Made by a program: the position numbers and the translations under genes
In this document: piece by piece, positions 1-8,849 of the stretch
Layout of the letters: the number at the start of each line of letters is the position of its first letter
Position numbering within the stretch: position 1 is the first letter of the stretch
Source: JBLIOB01 sp047639575
GTDB taxonomy: Bacteria; Bacteroidota; Bacteroidia; Flavobacteriales_D; Parvicellaceae
Reading direction: 5' to 3'
Assembly (NCBI GenBank): GCA_047639575.1
Contig: JBLIOB010000054.1
Location: 1-18,658 of the forward strand
DNA length: 18,658 bases
The notes under the pieces: model-generated
What the model was told of the DNA's origin: nothing
The model's database searches: none
The model's input: only the letters and a program-made list of their open reading frames with translations

Positions 1-439
1 GCTTTCTTTTTTTCTTCTTATTTCCTACGGCCAGCGCATTGTTTGCAGGAATTAATAAAAGAATAATAGCGATGAGAATAATTAAATAAAGGTGATTGTT
101 ATAGTAGGATTTGTCAAGTAGAAAAAAATAAGAAAACCCTACAATAAAGGTGCTTAATGATAAGCGATAAAAAACCCCTAGTGCTATACATACGGTGCTG
201 ATTAAAGTTAACGCAAGAACTATTTGCAAGCCAGACTCAGATAAAGGTTCTACAGGTAGAAAATCATAGTTGAAGAGAAATTTTGGCTGAATGATATAGT
301 CTTCGATGAGGTGAACTTTATAGAAATAGACAACTTCTAAAAAAGCAAATATTCCAAATACGATTCGAAAAACACTCAGTGTAAGTGGGTTGATCTCTTT
401 AAAAAGAGCCTTATCTAATATGTTATTTTTTGTCGACAA
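1..439 (-). CDS. HTTM / vitamin K-dependent gamma-carboxylase-like membrane protein (partial, TTG start)
   Basis: This is an open frame of 146 codons running off the left edge of the window, so the C-terminal part is missing. An in-frame TAA lies just upstream of 439 and there is no ATG anywhere in the visible frame. TTG at 439-437 is the only ordinary start codon that precedes the conserved N-terminus, and it lies 17 bases inside the end of the preceding FG-GAP gene. The protein opens with a short amphipathic stretch and FRIVFG, followed by a hydrophobic segment (about residues 20-40). Further hydrophobic segments lie at about 71-90, 95-108 and 117-131. Residues 108-116 read LDK-SYY-NNH, followed by LYL. 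This matches the LDK..NNH signature of vertebrate gamma-glutamyl carboxylase (GGCX) and the bacterial HTTM family. Family membership is fairly secure. Carboxylase activity is not shown, because the region holding the catalytic lysine is outside the window. The overlap suggests translational coupling with the FG-GAP gene. Confidence 0.75.
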   Translation of the reverse strand, partial: MSTKNNILDKALFKEINPLTLSVFRIVFGIFAFLEVVYFYKVHLIEDYIIQPKFLFNYDFLPVEPLSESGLQIVLALTLISTVCIALGVFYRLSLSTFIVGFSYFFLLDKSYYNNHLYLIILIAIILLLIPANNALAVGNKKKKRK

Positions 440-3400
440 ATTTTAATAGTTCAAGTTGATTGTCATTGTTCCCAATTAATAGCATCTGTTGATTTAAGCT
501 TTTAATGATCTCAATTCTTTTAACGTTATGCTGGCCCCAGTTTATATTGGTGGTTGACGCTTTATGGAAGGTTCCATCACCATTTCCGAAAAGAACAAGT
601 CCGTTTCCTGCGTCTCCTCTGGGAGTTTCAACTTCAGATTCATGAAGGTTTCCTGCAATAATTAAATCTAGAACGCCATCATTGTTTAAATCAGCTACTT
701 CAATGTCATTCCAATTAAAACCTTGCAATTCATGAGGGAAGTTCTTTCGTTTGAATATTCCATCTTCATTAATAAATAAAGCAGAGTTAAAGTCGCGAAC
801 TTCCATTTTTAATGCTTGATTTAACCCTTCTCCGTAGACGTCTTTCAAAGTTGCCGATGCAAATAAATTATAGTTGGGAAAGTCAGTTTTAATAGTTGGG
901 ATCTGTTGTGAAGAGCATTGTCTCCCACGAAGTGGGTATGTCTCCCCATCTTGGTTGTACCCTAGAACAATGTCATTTTTACCGTCTTCATTTAGGTCTT
1001 TTGAATATATCTTGAAAGGGCCTGAAGCTGACGCTTTGTACTTATAGTTTAGGCCAAGGTTGCCACCAATTAAGTCCATGTCTCCATCTTGATCGATATC
1101 GGCACAAGCGAGGCCGAACCACCAGCCAGCAGATTGTTCTAATCCAAACTTCTTTGTTTGATTTGTAAAGGTTCCATTTACCATTTCTAGAACCGTTATT
1201 GGCATCCATTCACCTGAAAGAATTAGCTCCTTTTTATCGTCTCCATTAATGTCCTCCCAAATAGAGTTAGTAACCATTCCAAGCTTTGCAAGAGAAGGAG
1301 CTTTAGTGGCTGAAACATTTGTGTATTTATCATTGTTAAACTCTAGCAAATAACTATTAGATGCAAACGGATATTTTCCTGGAGTCTGCCGAGCACCGAC
1401 AAACAAATCAAGATCACCATCGTTATCAAAATCTAAGGGGGAAACACATCCAGTAGAAATATTTAGGTCTGAAGGAAGTGCGTTGAATAACGTAAATTTT
1501 CCTCCGATATTTTTGTACAATTGATCGGCCAAATTAAGGTCTCCTTGGTCATATTCATTTCCTCCGCATCCTACGTATAAATCTAAATCTCCATCTTGGT
1601 CAAAATCGAAGAATTTAGCTGTCACTTCTTCTCTCTGTATGTTTCTTGCCCAAAGAACTTCCTGACTTAGTGAGAATTCGCCTAATTTATCTTGTATAAA
1701 TAAACCTCCACTTTGCCCTATTGCTCCGCCAACATAAAAATCGTCTAGACCATCTTTGTTCACATCGCCTACTGCTAAAGCGGGGCCTAGCCGACTCATT
1801 TTATGCGGTAAAAGTACTTCACGCTTAAAGTCATCAAATTGATTCTCCTTATGTAGATAATCCAGTTCAACTTTTTCAGTATTTAATTCAGGTTTGTATT
1901 TTGCCTTTTTTACAGACGATGAATGGGATTTCTCATGATTAATTTCAATCATTTGATTTACATCAATGCCTTTCAAAATAGAGACGCGTTGGTCGGGCCA
2001 GATTACTTTGATTAATTCAATTTTGGAGTTTGTTCCAAGCCCGATATTAATATTGTCTTCTACCGAGGATAAATAACCGCGCGTAAGGAAGTGATTATAA
2101 GTCTGTTTGAGTTTACCTGAAGTAATTTCAATTCTAGTACCGATACCGGATCTATTTGTTCTACTTCCTTTTAGCTTTACTTTAATGTAGTTGGCTGGTT
2201 CGGAGTCATTTCGATAGATAAATACGTCTTGATCGATATTGTTAACTACTAAATCTAGGTCACCGTCATTATCCATGTCTGCATAGGCTGCACCATTCGA
2301 AAAGGACGGTTGTTCGAATCCCGTATGATTTTCTTTTATAAACTGTAGGGAACCATTATTTTGAAATATATAATTGTTGATTTTTTGTTCTGGCATCTTA
2401 TCCAGAATTAGTTTCATGTAGTAGTAAACGCTGTCTTTGGATTTACTCATTTTAGCGATAAATTCTTTTTTAATTTTCACAAAATCGTTGTTGCGAGCCT
2501 CTTTTCTTAATCCGTTGGTGACAAATAGATCCTTTAATCCATCATGATTAAAATCCGCAAGCAAAGGGGCCCAGCTCCAATCGGTTTTATCAACTCCAGC
2601 GAGTTGAGCCGATTCAGAAAACGTACCATTACCGTTATTTAATTGAAGCGTGTTAATCATGTATTGATAATGAAACCCATGTTCTACATATTTCCAAAAT
2701 CTTTCAGGGTTCATACCTGACATGTTGGTTTTAGACCTGAAGTTATCAGCTGCTGCCATATCAGCCACTATAATGTCTAGCGAACCATCATTGTTAACAT
2801 CTGCTATGTCTGAACCCATAGAGAAATTAGAAATGTGCTTCGTTTTTTCTACGAGTCGATCCGTAAAAGTTCCATCACCATTATTCATGTATAAGTAATC
2901 ACGTTCTAAATAGTCATTACAGATATATATGTCTGGATAGGAGTCATCATTAACATCTCCAATACTGGCGCTTAGACCAAATCCTAAAGGGCTTCCTTTG
3001 ATCCCTGCTTTGGCACTAATGTCAGAGTATTTGCCGTTTTCGTTCTTGAATAATTTATCTCCCGCATACGGATGTCTGGGTAGGTTTAAATCTTTATTAC
3101 TTGCATCTGCTTTCATAGGGGAGATGGCGTGATTCAATAAATACATGTCGAGATCACCATCGTTGTCAAAGTCTAGAAAGTAGGCTTGTGTTGAGTAACT
3201 TGGGTCATCTAATCCGTAGTCTTTAGCTTGCTCAGAAAATTTAAAATTTCCATGATTGATGTACAGCTTGTTTCTTCTTCCGTCAACACTGGTGTTTCCC
3301 GATTTACAAACATAAATATCTAACAGGCCATCATTATTAATGTCAATCATTGTGGCTCCCGTAGCCCAACCAATTTCACCAGAAGTGTTAGAAATAGATG

Positions 3401-3689
3401 ATACGTCTTGAAACTTCCAATTGCCTTTGTTTTGGTATAATTTGTTCGGAAGTAAGTTTGCTGTAAAATAAAGATCAGGCAGGCCGTCATTATTTAAATC
3501 GCCAGCGCAAACGCCACCCCCATTGTGAAAGTATTGGTAAGTAAGTAAATTAATTTGTGGGGTTTCTTGTAAGGTATTTTGAAAATTTATACCAGATTCT
3601 TTTGCATCAATTTGTTTAAATAACAATTGTGAATGCGCTTGATAAAAGCAGCATAGAACGATCATTATTAGTATACAAATTCGCATCAT
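423..3689 (-). CDS. Secreted FG-GAP/VCBS-repeat protein with ASPIC/UnbV domain
   Basis: This 1088-residue exported protein starts with a hydrophobic signal peptide that probably ends near AHSQ (residues 18-21). I count about fourteen calcium-loop motifs of the D-x-[DN]-x-D-G-x-x-D type, for example at residues 64, 116, 173, 297, 379, 471, 642, 695, 753, 864, 898 and 1000. They are typical of FG-GAP/VCBS blades that fold as beta-propellers. The motifs fall in two blocks separated by an ASPIC/UnbV (CRTAC-type) domain at about 513-583 (GIGTRIEI ... GLG ... VIWPDQR). The length of about 1100 residues is usual for Bacteroidota proteins of this architecture. There is no obvious T9SS C-terminal domain; the protein ends in FVDKK. 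A role in calcium-dependent binding at the cell surface or in the periplasm is inferred. The start is a double ATG at 3689/3686. The next gene downstream overlaps its last 17 bases. Confidence 0.9.
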   Translation of the reverse strand: MMRICILIMIVLCCFYQAHSQLLFKQIDAKESGINFQNTLQETPQINLLTYQYFHNGGGVCAGDLNNDGLPDLYFTANLLPNKLYQNKGNWKFQDVSSISNTSGEIGWATGATMIDINNDGLLDIYVCKSGNTSVDGRRNKLYINHGNFKFSEQAKDYGLDDPSYSTQAYFLDFDNDGDLDMYLLNHAISPMKADASNKDLNLPRHPYAGDKLFKNENGKYSDISAKAGIKGSPLGFGLSASIGDVNDDSYPDIYICNDYLERDYLYMNNGDGTFTDRLVEKTKHISNFSMGSDIADVNNDGSLDIIVADMAAADNFRSKTNMSGMNPERFWKYVEHGFHYQYMINTLQLNNGNGTFSESAQLAGVDKTDWSWAPLLADFNHDGLKDLFVTNGLRKEARNNDFVKIKKEFIAKMSKSKDSVYYYMKLILDKMPEQKINNYIFQNNGSLQFIKENHTGFEQPSFSNGAAYADMDNDGDLDLVVNNIDQDVFIYRNDSEPANYIKVKLKGSRTNRSGIGTRIEITSGKLKQTYNHFLTRGYLSSVEDNINIGLGTNSKIELIKVIWPDQRVSILKGIDVNQMIEINHEKSHSSSVKKAKYKPELNTEKVELDYLHKENQFDDFKREVLLPHKMSRLGPALAVGDVNKDGLDDFYVGGAIGQSGGLFIQDKLGEFSLSQEVLWARNIQREEVTAKFFDFDQDGDLDLYVGCGGNEYDQGDLNLADQLYKNIGGKFTLFNALPSDLNISTGCVSPLDFDNDGDLDLFVGARQTPGKYPFASNSYLLEFNNDKYTNVSATKAPSLAKLGMVTNSIWEDINGDDKKELILSGEWMPITVLEMVNGTFTNQTKKFGLEQSAGWWFGLACADIDQDGDMDLIGGNLGLNYKYKASASGPFKIYSKDLNEDGKNDIVLGYNQDGETYPLRGRQCSSQQIPTIKTDFPNYNLFASATLKDVYGEGLNQALKMEVRDFNSALFINEDGIFKRKNFPHELQGFNWNDIEVADLNNDGVLDLIIAGNLHESEVETPRGDAGNGLVLFGNGDGTFHKASTTNINWGQHNVKRIEIIKSLNQQMLLIGNNDNQLELLKFVDKK

Positions 3690-3700
3690 GAGACAAGATT

Positions 3701-3736
3701 AAACAAAAAACGAGCAACCATTACAGTTGCTCGTTT
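3701..3736 (-). terminator. Intrinsic terminator of the T9SS cargo gene
   Basis: A perfect 11-bp stem (3708-3718 with 3726-3736, arms AAACGAGCAAC / GTTGCTCGTTT) encloses a 7-nt loop. Read on the minus strand it runs directly into TTTTTTGTTT (3710-3701). It lies 27 bases after the stop codon of the upstream minus-strand gene (3763) and only about 12 bases before the ATG of the FG-GAP gene. It is therefore the 3' end of the T9SS gene's transcript. Confidence 0.88.
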
Positions 3737-3762
3737 GTATTAAAAGGATTTAATCAGTAATA

Positions 3763-6624
3763 CTATCTGTTTAAGATAACCTTATCAACTGAGATAGAAT
3801 CGTTCAATTGTAGTTTGAATATGTATGAACCACTTGAAAGATTTTGCAGATCAATTACGGTAAGAGGATCAGTAATTTGCTGAATGCTAACCACTTTTCC
3901 ACTAATGTTTGTAATTGTCAATACTCCAGGATTCGTAATCACTTCAGAAAAAGCTAAAGAAACCGATCCAGTTGTTGGATTAGGATAATAGCTCACTTCC
4001 ATAGTAGAATACTCGTTGATTCCAGTTGGACAGCTAATGAAGGTAACATCTACAGCATCTGTTGCTGAACAACCAATTGAATCACTAACGGTTACAGAAT
4101 AAGTTCCTGTTACACTAGTAACCAATGTTTGGTTTGTTGATGCATCACTCCATAAATAAGAAACTGCAGTTCCAGCATCTAACGTATATGTTAAAGTATC
4201 ACATAGCGTTGTATCTCCGCCAAGATTTACAAATGGTAATGCATTTACAATAACATCAACAGTATCTGCATTGCTACATCCAGTATTGATATCCGTAATG
4301 ATTACATCATAAGTACCACTTGTAGAAGCTGAAATAGTTCCTGTTGTGTCACCAGTATTCCACATGTAAACCACATCTGACGTTGTTGCATCTAAAGTTA
4401 ATGAACCACAAACAGTAGAATCAGCTCCTAAATTAACTAATGGCAATGCATTAATTGTAAGTATTACTGAATCGTTTGAAGGAGCACACCCTAAAGCAGT
4501 GTCTGTAACCATTACTGTATAAACACCAGCTGTAGCGCTTGTGATAGTAGCAGTAGAGTCACCAGTACTCCATAGGTACGTAGCATTCGCTGTAGTAGCA
4601 TCAAGAGTAGCGGTGTCACCAATACAAATAGATACGTCTGCAATTGAAACTGGCACGTTATAAGAGAACGTTGCAGAATCAATCATTGAACATCCAGTTG
4701 CAGTATCGGTTTTAGTAACTGTATAAGTTCCTGGTATTGTTACGTTTATTGTCTGAGTAGCAGCACCAGTTGACCAGAGATATGAATATCCAGTAGGATC
4801 AGGCATTGCGTCAAAAGTAACTGTATCACCCATACAAGTTAATACATCAACCAAATCAGGACTGATATAAGGTATTATTTCCACGTACTGAGTATCATCA
4901 GCTACCATCCCCATAGAATCGGAAACACATACCGTGTAATCTCCAGTTGCAGAAACAGTAATAGATTGTGAAGTTTCTCCGGTAGACCAGTTATAACTAT
5001 AGTATCCAGGGCCTGCATCAATAATGTATTCGTCACAAACTGCTAAAACACTGTCTTGAACCAATCCATTATAAGTAATAGGATATCCTATAGCTACGTT
5101 GTCAAAAGCAAAACCTTCGTCCTGAACAGATCCGTCAGAACCAAAACCGATTCTCAATATCATAGAAGAATTATCAACCATCATCGTTGAATCTAAAGTA
5201 TGTGTTGCACATACCCATCCTCCAGAACCATTTCCGGTTGAGGTTCTTCCAGTCCAGCCTTCTTGTGAACCTTGAGGTGCACTGTTGATTGAGTTATCGT
5301 TATACCAATTAGTTGGATCTCCAAAAGCTCCAATTTGACTCCAAGATGATCCACCGTCAACTGAAGAGAAAAGGTTTGCACCATCCCACGAGTTTTCAGA
5401 TTCCCACCATACTTTAAGAGATACAACCTCAGACCCATTTGCTGAAGAAATATCTAAACAAGGTGAAGTTACATTTCCATCTTCACCTGGATTGTATGGA
5501 CCGGATAGATTGGTTACAAATGCGCTGTCACCAGAAGCTGCAGAATTAATTACTGCGTTCGCTGGAGTACCAAAATCCCATGAACCTGAAGTAGCATTAT
5601 CAACTGTCCATCCACCTTGACCACTTTCAAAATCTTCATAGTAAGGTATTCCTGAAAATGAAGGAGATGAAGTAGACATAACCATTGCTGAATCATTTGT
5701 AGCATTAGCATCTGAAGCATGTGCCGTCCAAGCCATTACGTTGTATGTTCCTGAAGCGCTAAAATCAACAGTTGTGGTAAACGTATAATTAATACATCCT
5801 GAGCCATTACACCTGCTAGCTAATCCAGCTGTTAATGTAATTGATTCATTGACGGCAGCTCCACCATTTACAGTATAGCTAATTGGGATTACCGTTCCAG
5901 GAGCCAATGAATCACCAGCGTTACAAACTGTAATATCAATTGATTCAGTTGCACTTAATCCACAGCCCGAAGGAGCGGATAGCATTGTTAAAGCAACGTC
6001 CACCGGAGCAATAGCAGATAACATGATGTCATCTAACGCGATATCTCCCGTAAAGCTAGTACCTGATAAGTATGACCATCTAACCTGCACCGAATCCATA
6101 CCTGAATAAGCTGCACCTAAGCATCCTGACCATTCTTGCCATTGATCCAAATCGTCTTGAATTGGTCCGGCAACATTTGACCAAGCACCGGCTAAACCGA
6201 TTCTAGCTTCTACGTTCAGGACACCCTGAGTAGCACCAAAAGCATGATACCAAAAAGATAAATTCATGTCTGATAATGTTGTGAAATCAAACCATGGACT
6301 TTCCAAATTAGCAGTAAAGTTGGGGTAACCAGTTCCACTGCAAGATGTTTCAACATACACATAAACTCCAGCAGCACTGCCAATAGTATGATCTACTGAA
6401 GGGCCCGTACCACCTGAACCTGTTCCGCCAACGTCAACGGTCCAATCAAGGTCATCAGTCGTTGGGTTGATAAAATTGATTAAAGTGTTACAAACTGCTC
6501 CACATCCGGTGCCACAATTTGCTTCAGCTTCAAAATCTTCCAAATAAGGAAAGGTTGAAACCTGCGCTGTGCCTATAAAGCAAGCAAACATGATTCCAAC
6601 TGAGAGTAAAATTCTTTTTTTCAT
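3763..6624 (-). CDS. Secreted multidomain MAM/Ig-like protein with T9SS type A sorting domain
   Basis: A 953-residue protein with a signal peptide (residues 1-20, cleavage likely after GTA/Q). A first MAM-like domain spans about 25-203 (FPYLEDFE ... IALDDIMLS). A CARDB/Ig-like domain follows at about 207-315, then a second jelly-roll MAM-like domain at about 325-512 (YYEDFESGQGGWT ... FAFDNVAIG). Five Ig/PKD-like repeats occupy about 520-865, each with a core of the form YxWSTGxxT followed by GTYTVxVTD and GC. The last roughly 80 residues (YYPNPTTGSVSL ... LSSGSYIFKL ... KVILNR) form a typical type A T9SS sorting domain. The protein should therefore cross the outer membrane through the type IX system and become anchored or released. 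The repeated Ig-like domains suggest a stalk, and the MAM-like domains a binding role in adhesion or glycan contact. The ligand is unknown. A promoter-like element lies upstream and a strong terminator downstream, so it looks monocistronic. Confidence 0.9.
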   Translation of the reverse strand: MKKRILLSVGIMFACFIGTAQVSTFPYLEDFEAEANCGTGCGAVCNTLINFINPTTDDLDWTVDVGGTGSGGTGPSVDHTIGSAAGVYVYVETSCSGTGYPNFTANLESPWFDFTTLSDMNLSFWYHAFGATQGVLNVEARIGLAGAWSNVAGPIQDDLDQWQEWSGCLGAAYSGMDSVQVRWSYLSGTSFTGDIALDDIMLSAIAPVDVALTMLSAPSGCGLSATESIDITVCNAGDSLAPGTVIPISYTVNGGAAVNESITLTAGLASRCNGSGCINYTFTTTVDFSASGTYNVMAWTAHASDANATNDSAMVMSTSSPSFSGIPYYEDFESGQGGWTVDNATSGSWDFGTPANAVINSAASGDSAFVTNLSGPYNPGEDGNVTSPCLDISSANGSEVVSLKVWWESENSWDGANLFSSVDGGSSWSQIGAFGDPTNWYNDNSINSAPQGSQEGWTGRTSTGNGSGGWVCATHTLDSTMMVDNSSMILRIGFGSDGSVQDEGFAFDNVAIGYPITYNGLVQDSVLAVCDEYIIDAGPGYYSYNWSTGETSQSITVSATGDYTVCVSDSMGMVADDTQYVEIIPYISPDLVDVLTCMGDTVTFDAMPDPTGYSYLWSTGAATQTINVTIPGTYTVTKTDTATGCSMIDSATFSYNVPVSIADVSICIGDTATLDATTANATYLWSTGDSTATITSATAGVYTVMVTDTALGCAPSNDSVILTINALPLVNLGADSTVCGSLTLDATTSDVVYMWNTGDTTGTISASTSGTYDVIITDINTGCSNADTVDVIVNALPFVNLGGDTTLCDTLTYTLDAGTAVSYLWSDASTNQTLVTSVTGTYSVTVSDSIGCSATDAVDVTFISCPTGINEYSTMEVSYYPNPTTGSVSLAFSEVITNPGVLTITNISGKVVSIQQITDPLTVIDLQNLSSGSYIFKLQLNDSISVDKVILNR

Positions 6625-6652
6625 AAATAGGATTTTTGTTTCGTTAAGCCAG

Positions 6653-6683
6653 CAAAAGTAGACTTAAATGAGATTTGAACCAA
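6653..6683 (-). promoter_or_regulatory. Bacteroidota-type promoter of the T9SS cargo gene
   Basis: On the minus strand TACTTTTG (6660-6653) fits the -7 consensus TAnnTTTG exactly. A TTG (6683-6681) sits 20 nt upstream as the -33 element. The predicted transcript start is about 20 nt before the ATG at 6624. This is motif matching only, with no expression data. Confidence 0.5.
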
Positions 6684-6750
6684 TAAAAAGCAAGTTTTTT
6701 TCAGGAATATTTAGTTGAATGACAGAACTCGACAATTTTAACTTTGAAAG

Positions 6751-8769
6751 TTACTTAATGACCTTATTTATAAGTGAATCATTTGCGATGTTGGGTAAAG
6801 TGACTTTTAAATCGGGGGTCCTTTCCATTTCTCGTTTAATCGCGAAAATAGCTTCTTCGTTTCGTGCCCAACTTCTTCTGGCAATTCCATTGTTTACATC
6901 CCAATGCAACATCATTTTTAAACGTCTATCTGCATCTTGAGAACCGTCCAACAACATTCCAAAACCACCATTAACAACTTCACCCCAGCCAACGCCACCT
7001 CCATTGTGCAAAGAGATCCAAGTAGCACCTCTAAAGCTATCTCCTACAAAATTTTGCACCGCCATATCTGCGGTAAATTGAGAGCCATCGTAAATATTTG
7101 AAGTTTCTCTGTACGGAGAATCAGTTCCTGATACATCATGATGATCTCTACCTAAAACAATTGGTCCAATTTCCCCGGCTGCAATTGCATCGTTAAACGC
7201 TGAGGCTATTTTAGCTCTTCCTTCCGCATCCGCATATAGAATTCTTGCTTGAGAACCAACAACTAACTTGTTGGCTTTAGCTCCTTGAATCCACTGAATG
7301 TTATCCGCCATCTGTTGCTGAATTTCAATAGGAGAATTGGCTTTAATTTTTTCTAATACTTCACAAGCAATTCGATCAGTAGTTTCTAAATCTGACTCTT
7401 TACCAGAAGCACAAACCCATCTAAAAGGACCAAATCCATAATCAAAACACATCGGACCCATGATGTCCTGGACGTATGAAGGGTATTTAAAAGTAATGCC
7501 ATCTTCTGCCATCACATCAGCTCCTGCTCTAGATGCTTCTAGTAAAAATGCATTCCCATAATCGAAAAAATAAGTTCCTTTCGCAGTATGCTTATTCACT
7601 GCTGTAGCATGTCTTCTTAATGATTCTTGAACTTTCTCTTTAAAAAGAGCCGGCTGATTTGCCATCATTTCATTTGATTCTTCAAATGAGTATCCAACAG
7701 GGTAGTAGCCACCAGCCCACGGGTTATGCAAAGAAGTTTGGTCTGAACCTAGATCAATAAAAATATTCTCTTCGTCAAATTTCTCCCAAACGTCAACAAT
7801 GTTTCCATCATAGGCAATAGATACAACCTCTTGAGCTTCTTGTGCTTTTCTTACCCGAACACAAAGTTCTGAAACATCGCTAAATACTTCATCTACCCAT
7901 CCTTGTTCGTGTCTTTTATACGTGGCATCAGAGTTTACTTCTCCGCAAATAGTGATGCATCCTGCTATATTACCTGCTTTGGGTTGAGCTCCACTCATCC
8001 CTCCTAGTCCAGAAGTGACGAAGATTTTACCGGCCAAACCTTCTCCATTTTTAGATACTTTTCTTCCACCGTTTAAAACGGTAATAGTTGTTCCGTGCAC
8101 AATTCCTTGAGGACCAATATACATGTAAGAACCGGCAGTCATTTGTCCATACTGGGTAACACCTAATGCGTTAAATTTTTCCAAATCATCTTGTTTGGAA
8201 TAATTAGGAATCATCATTCCATTGGTAACAACAACTCTTGGAGCTTCCTTATGAGAAGGGAATAATCCATGCGGATGCCCCGAATACATAACGAGGGTTT
8301 GCTCATTCGTCATCTCTGCTAAGTACTGCATGGTCAATAAATACTGTGCCCAGTTTTGAAATACAGCTCCATTGCCACCATAAGTAATTAGCTCGTGCGG
8401 ATGTTGTGCAATGGCATAATCCAAGTTGTTTTGAACCATTAGCATAATAGCTTTTGCTTGCTCTGATTTTCCTGGGTACTCATTAATAGGACGCGCATAC
8501 ATTCGATAATCAGGACGATATCGAAGCATGTAAATTCTTCCAAGCTCTTTTAATTCTTTTGCAAATTCAGAAGCTAATTCAGCATGTTGCTCAACTGGGA
8601 AATAACGTAGCGCATTCTTTAATGCTAGTTTCTTTTCAAGATCAGTTAAAATGTCCTTACGCTTGGGCGCATGACTAACTGAATCATCATATTCTTTTTT
8701 AGCAGGAATAATTGAAGGAATTCCCGAAAGAATGGCGTCATGAAAAGAAGTTGCTGTTGTTGTGCTCAT
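6751..8769 (-). CDS. hutU: Urocanate hydratase (urocanase), long form
   Basis: It catalyses the second step of histidine breakdown, converting urocanate plus water to 4-imidazolone-5-propionate in the cytoplasm with tightly bound NAD+. The 672-residue product matches the long form of urocanase known from animals and many Bacteroidota rather than the form of about 555 residues in Pseudomonas and Bacillus. Visible family motifs are YGGNGAVFQNWAQY, YSGHPHGLFPS, GPQGIVHGTT and the nucleotide-binding GLGGMSGAQPKA. YGFGPFRWVCASG carries the expected active-site cysteine at residue 453, and LHNGGGVGWGEVVNGG lies near the C-terminus. No hutH, hutI, hutG/F or regulator lies next to it, so any pathway partners are encoded elsewhere. 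The start at 8769 sits just after a good promoter-like element. No convincing terminator follows the stop. Confidence 0.97.
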   Translation of the reverse strand: MSTTTATSFHDAILSGIPSIIPAKKEYDDSVSHAPKRKDILTDLEKKLALKNALRYFPVEQHAELASEFAKELKELGRIYMLRYRPDYRMYARPINEYPGKSEQAKAIMLMVQNNLDYAIAQHPHELITYGGNGAVFQNWAQYLLTMQYLAEMTNEQTLVMYSGHPHGLFPSHKEAPRVVVTNGMMIPNYSKQDDLEKFNALGVTQYGQMTAGSYMYIGPQGIVHGTTITVLNGGRKVSKNGEGLAGKIFVTSGLGGMSGAQPKAGNIAGCITICGEVNSDATYKRHEQGWVDEVFSDVSELCVRVRKAQEAQEVVSIAYDGNIVDVWEKFDEENIFIDLGSDQTSLHNPWAGGYYPVGYSFEESNEMMANQPALFKEKVQESLRRHATAVNKHTAKGTYFFDYGNAFLLEASRAGADVMAEDGITFKYPSYVQDIMGPMCFDYGFGPFRWVCASGKESDLETTDRIACEVLEKIKANSPIEIQQQMADNIQWIQGAKANKLVVGSQARILYADAEGRAKIASAFNDAIAAGEIGPIVLGRDHHDVSGTDSPYRETSNIYDGSQFTADMAVQNFVGDSFRGATWISLHNGGGVGWGEVVNGGFGMLLDGSQDADRRLKMMLHWDVNNGIARRSWARNEEAIFAIKREMERTPDLKVTLPNIANDSLINKVIK

Positions 8770-8791
8770 TTCCCGTATTTGTTTAGAATAA

Positions 8792-8821
8792 CAAAATTAG
8801 CTTTTTGGGTGGGATGCGCAA
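8792..8821 (-). promoter_or_regulatory. Bacteroidota-type promoter of hutU
   Basis: The minus strand carries TAATTTTG (8799-8792), an exact match to TAnnTTTG, preceded by TTG (8821-8819) at a 19-nt spacing. It lies 22 nt upstream of the hutU ATG and after the stop of the small upstream gene. hutU may thus have its own start site even if some transcript comes from upstream. Confidence 0.5.
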
Positions 8822-8849
8822 GGTTTATTACACCATGTCCAATCCCTGT

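Noticed and set aside
3763..6624. Smaller minus-strand open frame inside the T9SS gene (near 5193-5438)
   Set aside because: It lies in another frame of the same strand within a clearly coding, domain-rich gene and resembles no family.
6739..6753. 15-base palindrome TAACTTTGAAAGTTA at the hutU stop codon, considered as a terminator
   Set aside because: The loop is too small in the fully paired form and no T-run follows on the minus strand, so it is likely chance in AT-rich sequence.
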